NCBI GenBank assembly: GCA_035048485.1
Contig: CM068589.1
Span: 469,001-533,000, forward strand
Direction of reading: 5' to 3'
Origin: Pteria penguin
Taxonomy: Eukaryota; Mollusca; Bivalvia; Pterioida; Pteriidae
DNA: 64,000 bases
Part shown: positions 1 through 64,000 of the stretch, one piece after another
Numbering within the stretch: position 1 is the first letter of the stretch
Layout: each line of letters opens with the position of its first letter
The notes under the pieces: generated by a model
What the model saw: only the letters and a program-made list of their open reading frames with translations
Databases searched by the model: none
Told to the model about the DNA's origin: nothing
Made by a program: the position numbers and the translations under genes

Positions 1-1126
1 TGGTCATACAAATCCCCCTATATCAAGAGGTCACTTGCTGTAAGTGACCACCTTTCAACCTTCCCTTCTTTGGTCATTTACAACAGGTGGGACTGTTTGG
101 TCCTCAATTCAAAGCCTAAGTTCACTTACTACTCAGGACAATTTAACTTGAATTTCATATTCTTGTCACATTTAATGCAGCACCATATTTAAACATGAAG
201 GTCTTTCCTATTGTCCAAATCCATACATTGAAACGAGACTTTGGAGAGGAGATCGCCTATAGTGTACTGTTAGTTTCACAAAGCCCACTGGATCACAAAG
301 ATGCACTCAAAAATTGAATCACAAGAGTTTGCCAGAAGACAACAGAGTTTGCCAATGGCAAGCAAAGTTAAGCAAGCAAAAGTTTTTTGTAAGTAGGTCA
401 ATCTTCAAGGTCAAGGTCAAAACATAAATAAATCTGATATGTAATGAATGGTCTTGTCACAAGGAATATCCACATGAAATATATTACCTTATCTCTTACT
501 GTTCATAACTTATGACCATGATTAAACTTTTTTTAAAAATAGGTGGAAGTTCAAGGTCAAGGTCACGTGATCAAAAATTTTGGTACCCCATGAAAGGCCT
601 TCACAGTAAGAATATACATGTGAAAAATAAAAGTCTCTAATGGTTATATACTTATGATCCAGGTTAAAGTTTTTGTCTGATGATGACAACACCAGGGGTA
701 TGACAACAGCTCTCTTTGTACCAGCGTGATAAAACTGGCTCGGCAATCAAAGATTAGGAAATTATAAAGAAACCTGAAAATGAAAGTACCATGACTCTAT
801 AAAGATGAAAGTGAAAGTAAGGCAAACCAAACTAAGCATGTGTATCATAGTTTGTGAGTTGGTTACCATGGCAATACATACTCATATTGTTCCTCTTAAA
901 TCATTAGCTTAATCTGGAATAAAACTTGCAACAGATGGAGAGATGGATGCAAATGGATGAATGAATGAATACCAATGGATGAATGAATACCAATGGATGA
1001 ATGAATACCAATGGATGAACGAGAACCAAGGGACAAACATGTGGATCAACATTTCCCTCACATCTGTAAGTCATAGTTAACAAGTATACTATAAAGTTTA
1101 TACACGAACTCCTACTATTTTCTCAC
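1..1126. other. SIK3 intron after exon 13, partial; no exon seen
   Basis: I find no further SIK3 exon here. It contains a copy of the GGTCAAGGTCA-rich dispersed repeat (about 390-735) and an 18-bp minisatellite built on AATGGATGAATGAATACC (about 945-1020). Confidence 0.6.
390..735 (+). repeat. Dispersed 'caaggtcaaggtca' repeat copy
   Basis: Shows the family pattern: blocks of TCAAGGTCAAGGTCA, then GTCACAAGGAATAT, CTTATGA, AAAATTTTGGTACC and a GTTAAAGTTTTTGTCTGA tail. Related copies lie at 44535-44860 and 49530-49905. Copies further off are at 15235-15610, 25430-25690 and 33600-34275. It is non-coding and the element class is unknown. Confidence 0.55.
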
Positions 1127-60020
<58,894 letters not shown>

Positions 60021-60299
60021 TGGTGATTATTAAAGATATTCAGATGGCTCAGAGACAGAGTGGGGGAGGAAAAGTAATATTTTCTCCCACCCTCCTTTCC
60101 AAACATCCATAATAATAATAATAAACTAGAGAGTATGACAGTTCAAATTTGGAAAGTGTAGCATGAAAAATAATGCTATAAAGGGGAGAATTTAAAATTT
60201 TACTAATTATTACGTAATGTGTTTGAAAACTTTCATTTGGTAAATTTTTTTTACTTAAACGGGTAACGGTGCCTGTGAAAATCGATAGACACAATATGA

Positions 60300-61060
60300 A
60301 GTGTGTACATAAAACCGTTTCTCAGAAAATGGAATTGAAAAATCGGGGTGAAATTTCGGCGTTTTAAGACCCTCTCTCGATAGGGTTGTCCAACGATAGA
60401 GGGAAGGGGGCTAATATTTCGATGTTTTTGAAAATATAATTCAGAAGCGCTAACCCTTCTCCTGTACTGATTGAATTTTGGTGATCATATGATAAAAACT
60501 AAGACAGTTATGAAGCAATTACGTAACTAACAAAATTTTTGAAAAACTTAAATTTCTCAATTAAAAATGGATTTAAAATATTAAAAGAAATTTTTTTACC
60601 ATGAAATTTACATTCTAAATCGTTCTATACCGTTTTTAAAATGCTTAGACTTAAAACAAAGCAGTTTAAAAATTACGTAATTTTTAAATTTTAATAACGG
60701 CTTAATCGTTAAAAGTAGATAATCGGCGTTGATTTCATTGTCAAGGACACACCTGTCAAATTTGAGAATGAAAATTTGAGGAATCTATCTAAAATAATAA
60801 ACTTGTTTTTGAGAAAATAAAAAAATTTACCCCTATTACGTAATTTCCTTTAAAACCATAATATTTCGATATTTTTTTCTTATCAATCAATTTCCCCTGG
60901 CTCATCAAGCAAGAAGCCGCTATAAAAGGGTTGTTGGTCAAGCCGTTTCTGAGAAAATGGCAGTCAAAGTGCTGAGAATAATAATAATAATAACAAATGT
61001 AAAGAAAAAACATCACAATAACAGAAGGGTCTTCCGATGGAATCGGAAGACCCTAATAAA
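60300..61060 (+). repeat. Probable dispersed non-coding element ending in (AAT)n and a hairpin
   Basis: The phrase CCGTTTCTCAGAAAATGG near its start (60314) recurs as CCGTTTCTGAGAAAATGGC near the end (60943). Three ATTACGTAATT-type words lie between. It ends AGAATAATAATAATAATAAC, then a perfect 13-bp stem hairpin (AGGGTCTTCCGAT/ATCGGAAGACCCT with a 3-nt loop, 61026-61054). The layout suggests a mobile element tail, and the class is unknown. Confidence 0.5.
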
Positions 61061-61309
61061 CCCCAAAAACGTTGTAGATCTATTAGTCTATAATGTCAAA
61101 TCCAACATTGAATTCCATGTGGTGGTGGTGGTTGGGGAAGGGGGGGGGGTGTTTCTTAATTAGTAACAATGAGATTTCTTAGTTTACCATTTTGTCATAT
61201 AAGATAAGTTGCGGTTTTGCGATGCACGATTCGTTTGAGAACTCGAGACTTTTAAAACATCTGTCTGAGCTTAAAATCTAATTTGAAAGGTAAATAGTTT
61301 TAAACCTTC

Positions 61310-61314
61310 GAAAT

Positions 61315-61393
<79 letters not shown>

Positions 61394-61397
61394 TTTT
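61310..61397. repeat. (ATTT)n microsatellite
   Basis: About 21 perfect tetranucleotide copies. A/T homopolymer and (AAT)n tracts follow at 61494-61555 and 61789-61835. No gene seen between 61060 and 62290. Confidence 0.95.
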
Positions 61398-62304
61398 AAA
61401 AGACCTACTACGCGTGACCCCCACAACAGTGACATATGATCCTAACAAGTTGAAGGCGGTCACTTAACCAGTAGAATTAAATACTATAATAGTAAAAAAA
61501 AAAACAAAACAAAACAAAACAAAAAAAAAAAAAATAATAATAATAATAATAATAACTATCTTATTTAAACACGACTTGTACTTTGTTCCTATACGATACT
61601 ATCGTAGTTTAGATGGACAAAGTACAAGCAGCGGTTTAACCAGATTAATCCATGATAAACTAAATATCAAATCATTGTCATATATTGTGGTGTTACTTGT
61701 CGACCCTTTTCTTCATTCCATTTGCATACATATAAATTAACAGATAACTTTGGTGAAAAAATGATTTTGCTTTAACAGAAGTACTAATTTTTTTTTTTTT
61801 TTTTTTTTTTTTGAAAAAAAACCCCATAAAATTCTAATGAGATTTTCTCCGAAACAACAAGGAAAGCAATAATGTTCAATCTGCGTTCACTTTGATATAA
61901 GCAAACCATAATTAGGCCACTTTAAGATAATTATTTACTATTTTTAATTGGTACACAAAGAAAAACAACTTTTCGCTTTTTGTTTGATCTGCGAGAGTTA
62001 GAGTAACAGTTACTCGCGCAAACAAAAACTAATACTCCAGTAACACGCTGTGCTCAAATTAATGAGGAGAATCATCTGAAATTAAGAAGAAAATAATTAC
62101 CCTGACAACGATATATATATATATATGTTTGTAATTTGATTCCTCATTTAATTTTCTTTATGAATATCATCTTTCATCAGAGACCTTGTGAATATATTAA
62201 TGTACATGTATATTCAAGTTATCTGTTATCTTTGTAAAATAATTACCAATTCTAAGCGGAATTTTTATTGATAAAGTGCTTTATTTTATATGTTTGTTTC
62301 CACC

Positions 62305-63626
62305 ATGGATTTCCTTGATGTCCCCCTCTCTGGTGTTGGAGGTAGACTAGGTACTGAGGAGGAGGAGGGCAGTTCACGAGCTGTAGAATTCGCAGGTCGC
62401 CTCCAGCGTCTTCTGACTCTTCATGACCAAGTCGTGCTTCAGATTGCTGACATTGGTAAGTATGTTACAAGACTGAAAAATATTACTATAATCTTCTATT
62501 TACAGTGGTGGGTCCACTGCCCTCTTTTCCAGGAGTCAAAGGTCCCAATTTATCCTCTATAACTATTAAAAACATCTAAACACCCCAAGGTTTGGAGTAA
62601 AATGTAAAATGACGGGTTCCGCACCCTCTTAATTCGATACATGCATGTATGTAAGAATTATCAATTTTCAGTCGTAAGTTCATATTTTCCTTTCTTCAAA
62701 TAGTGATTTTTTTCCCCAGTAAGAAGTAGTTATAATATTTGATATCAAGTTATCCACGAACCTTTCTATAAACAACTTGCACATTTTTTCAATTGTTAAA
62801 AAGAGAAAAGAATAGAGAGGGAAAACAGATATATCTGAAAAAAAAACCCGATTTCACACAATATATAAACTGTCTGAAAATACAAAACCGCAAGTATCAG
62901 AGAGCCTTTCACACAAGCGATTTCACACAATCTACACTCTATTACAAAGTATCAGACAGTGACAACTGTTTCATAACTATATATAGTGGCGGATCCAGGA
63001 CCCCCCCCCCCTCTAAATCTGCGACTGGTATACCGACATGATGTATGGCGCAGGCAAAAATATGGCGATGAAACTATGTACGTATAAAATATTGCGATGA
63101 AACTATGTACGTATAAAAATGTTAAGAAAAAAAAGACCATCTAGTTTTGAATGTACTCAGCAATCTCGCGCTATATGTGTAAAACATGTATTCCATGAAT
63201 TAAAAAACAAACATGTATTCGTTTTAATAATTTTCCTATTTGTTCTGTTGGAATGAAGTCTATGACAACTTTTGTAGAGACCTGCATAGTCTTGATTGTA
63301 TCCCTCTCTTTTCAGACGCCTACATCACCAAAACGAAGAACTCCGCCATCCGTGCCATGATCCATGGTCATAAGGGGCGTGTCCTTCATTACATGGGATG
63401 TACGTCCGTCGCCAACGGAATCAAAGCTATTTTCCAAGAATACAGAGTTCAGAAATGGTATCAAGTTCAGCTCCTCGCTTCACATATCATGAGATCATTA
63501 GACCCATCCGGTGCCTCCCCCACTTTCGTGATACCTGACCACGTGACCGGCGACGAAGGCCAGCAAGTCAAAAAATTTTCTCGGACAATGATGGTGTCAT
63601 TTTGCAACTTTTCCCGGTTCAATTAA
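62305..63626 (+). CDS. Two-exon gene, product not recognised (about 153 aa)
   Basis: Exon 1 runs 62305-62455 and exon 2 from 63316 to the TAA at 63624-63626. The start at 62305 has a near-perfect Kozak context (CCACCATGG), and an in-frame ATG 15 nt upstream is weaker. The donor is ATTG|GTAAGT and the acceptor CTCTCTTTTCAG|ACGCC. Phases agree and the split codon gives Asp. The protein starts MDFLDVPLSGVGGRLG, has an acidic EEEEG patch, a likely amphipathic helix (VEFAGRLQRLLTLHDQVV), then a basic helical part (KNSAIRAMIHGHKGRVLHYM) and a Trp/Tyr-rich stretch (EYRVQKWYQVQLLASHI). No signal peptide or membrane segment is seen. I do not know the family. Exon 2 might continue by splicing near its end, and no clear polyadenylation signal follows. 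It is divergent from SIK3. Confidence 0.6.
62985..63027. mobile_element. Internally deleted CAGTGGCGG MITE
   Basis: Only the two ends remain: AGTGGCGGATCCAGGA, a poly-C run, then CTCTAAATCTGCGACTG. It lies in the intron of the small plus-strand gene. Confidence 0.65.
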
Positions 63627-64000
63627 TGAAAGTGTTCTACGCCTACCGGGCTACAAATATTAAAACCATTCTCATGCTACTTAGAATAGCGACATTGTAA
63701 CCCCGCGTGGTATTATAAATATTGGACTACATTGTGCTATATTCTTCTGTGAACACGTAATGTACTGGCTTCAAGGTTCTAAACCGTGAATTGTTCCCGG
63801 AACCGGTCAGAGAATCAGAGAAAAGGGTACCAAAACCATCAGATCAGGTGTGTCAACACCACGACTCCATTAGATACATGGTGATATTGTATGTATACAC
63901 GATGGCGACATCACAGATATGTCCAGGATGTGTTGTGTGTTTCCTCTTCAATATTTTCTGGCAAAAATCACCCGATAATGATCGACCAGCTATTGTGCTT

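Overview
This is animal nuclear DNA, probably from a lophotrochozoan and most likely a mollusc such as a bivalve. That placement is an inference. It rests on an AT-rich sequence with long introns, many minisatellites, tRNA-derived SINEs with a (TCAA)n-type tail, L1-like LINE relics, several MITE families, and a kinase gene that aligns throughout to salt-inducible kinase 3.

The window is dominated by one gene on the minus strand, SIK3. Its start codon is at 59737. I could place thirteen coding exons with consistent phases and GT/AG borders: 59597-59737, 47297-47413, 43068-43131, 27494-27655, 23085-23209, 19437-19560, 17921-18153, 17218-17386, 16715-16836, 14611-14953, 13187-13311, 11931-12049 and 1127-1284. 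They join into 667 codons covering the whole kinase domain, the UBA region and the first PKA/14-3-3 target sites. The C-terminal part lies beyond the left edge. About 2.6 kb upstream, in divergent orientation, is a second small two-exon gene (62305-63626, plus strand) whose product I do not recognise.

The introns hold the repeats. Intron 12 (1285-11930) carries an 8.8 kb element with roughly 1 kb terminal inverted repeats and a 4-bp target duplication, inserted in a 41-bp tandem array. It contains a broken spliced gene with a ParB-like domain. Intron 5 has an 80-bp satellite, intron 3 a 30-bp and intron 1 another 30-bp satellite, and intron 2 a 24-bp and a 65-bp array. LINE relics lie at 48.5-50.4 kb and 39.4-40.1 kb. 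SINEs, MITEs and hAT-like elements are scattered throughout.

The most unusual feature is that the exon/intron boundary itself has been tandemly copied into the following intron after four SIK3 exons (2, 6, 10 and 11). Each array therefore repeats the real 5' splice site. After exon 6 the unit is 39 bp (13 codons) and stays open, so use of any downstream donor would add multiples of 13 residues to the kinase C-lobe without a frameshift.
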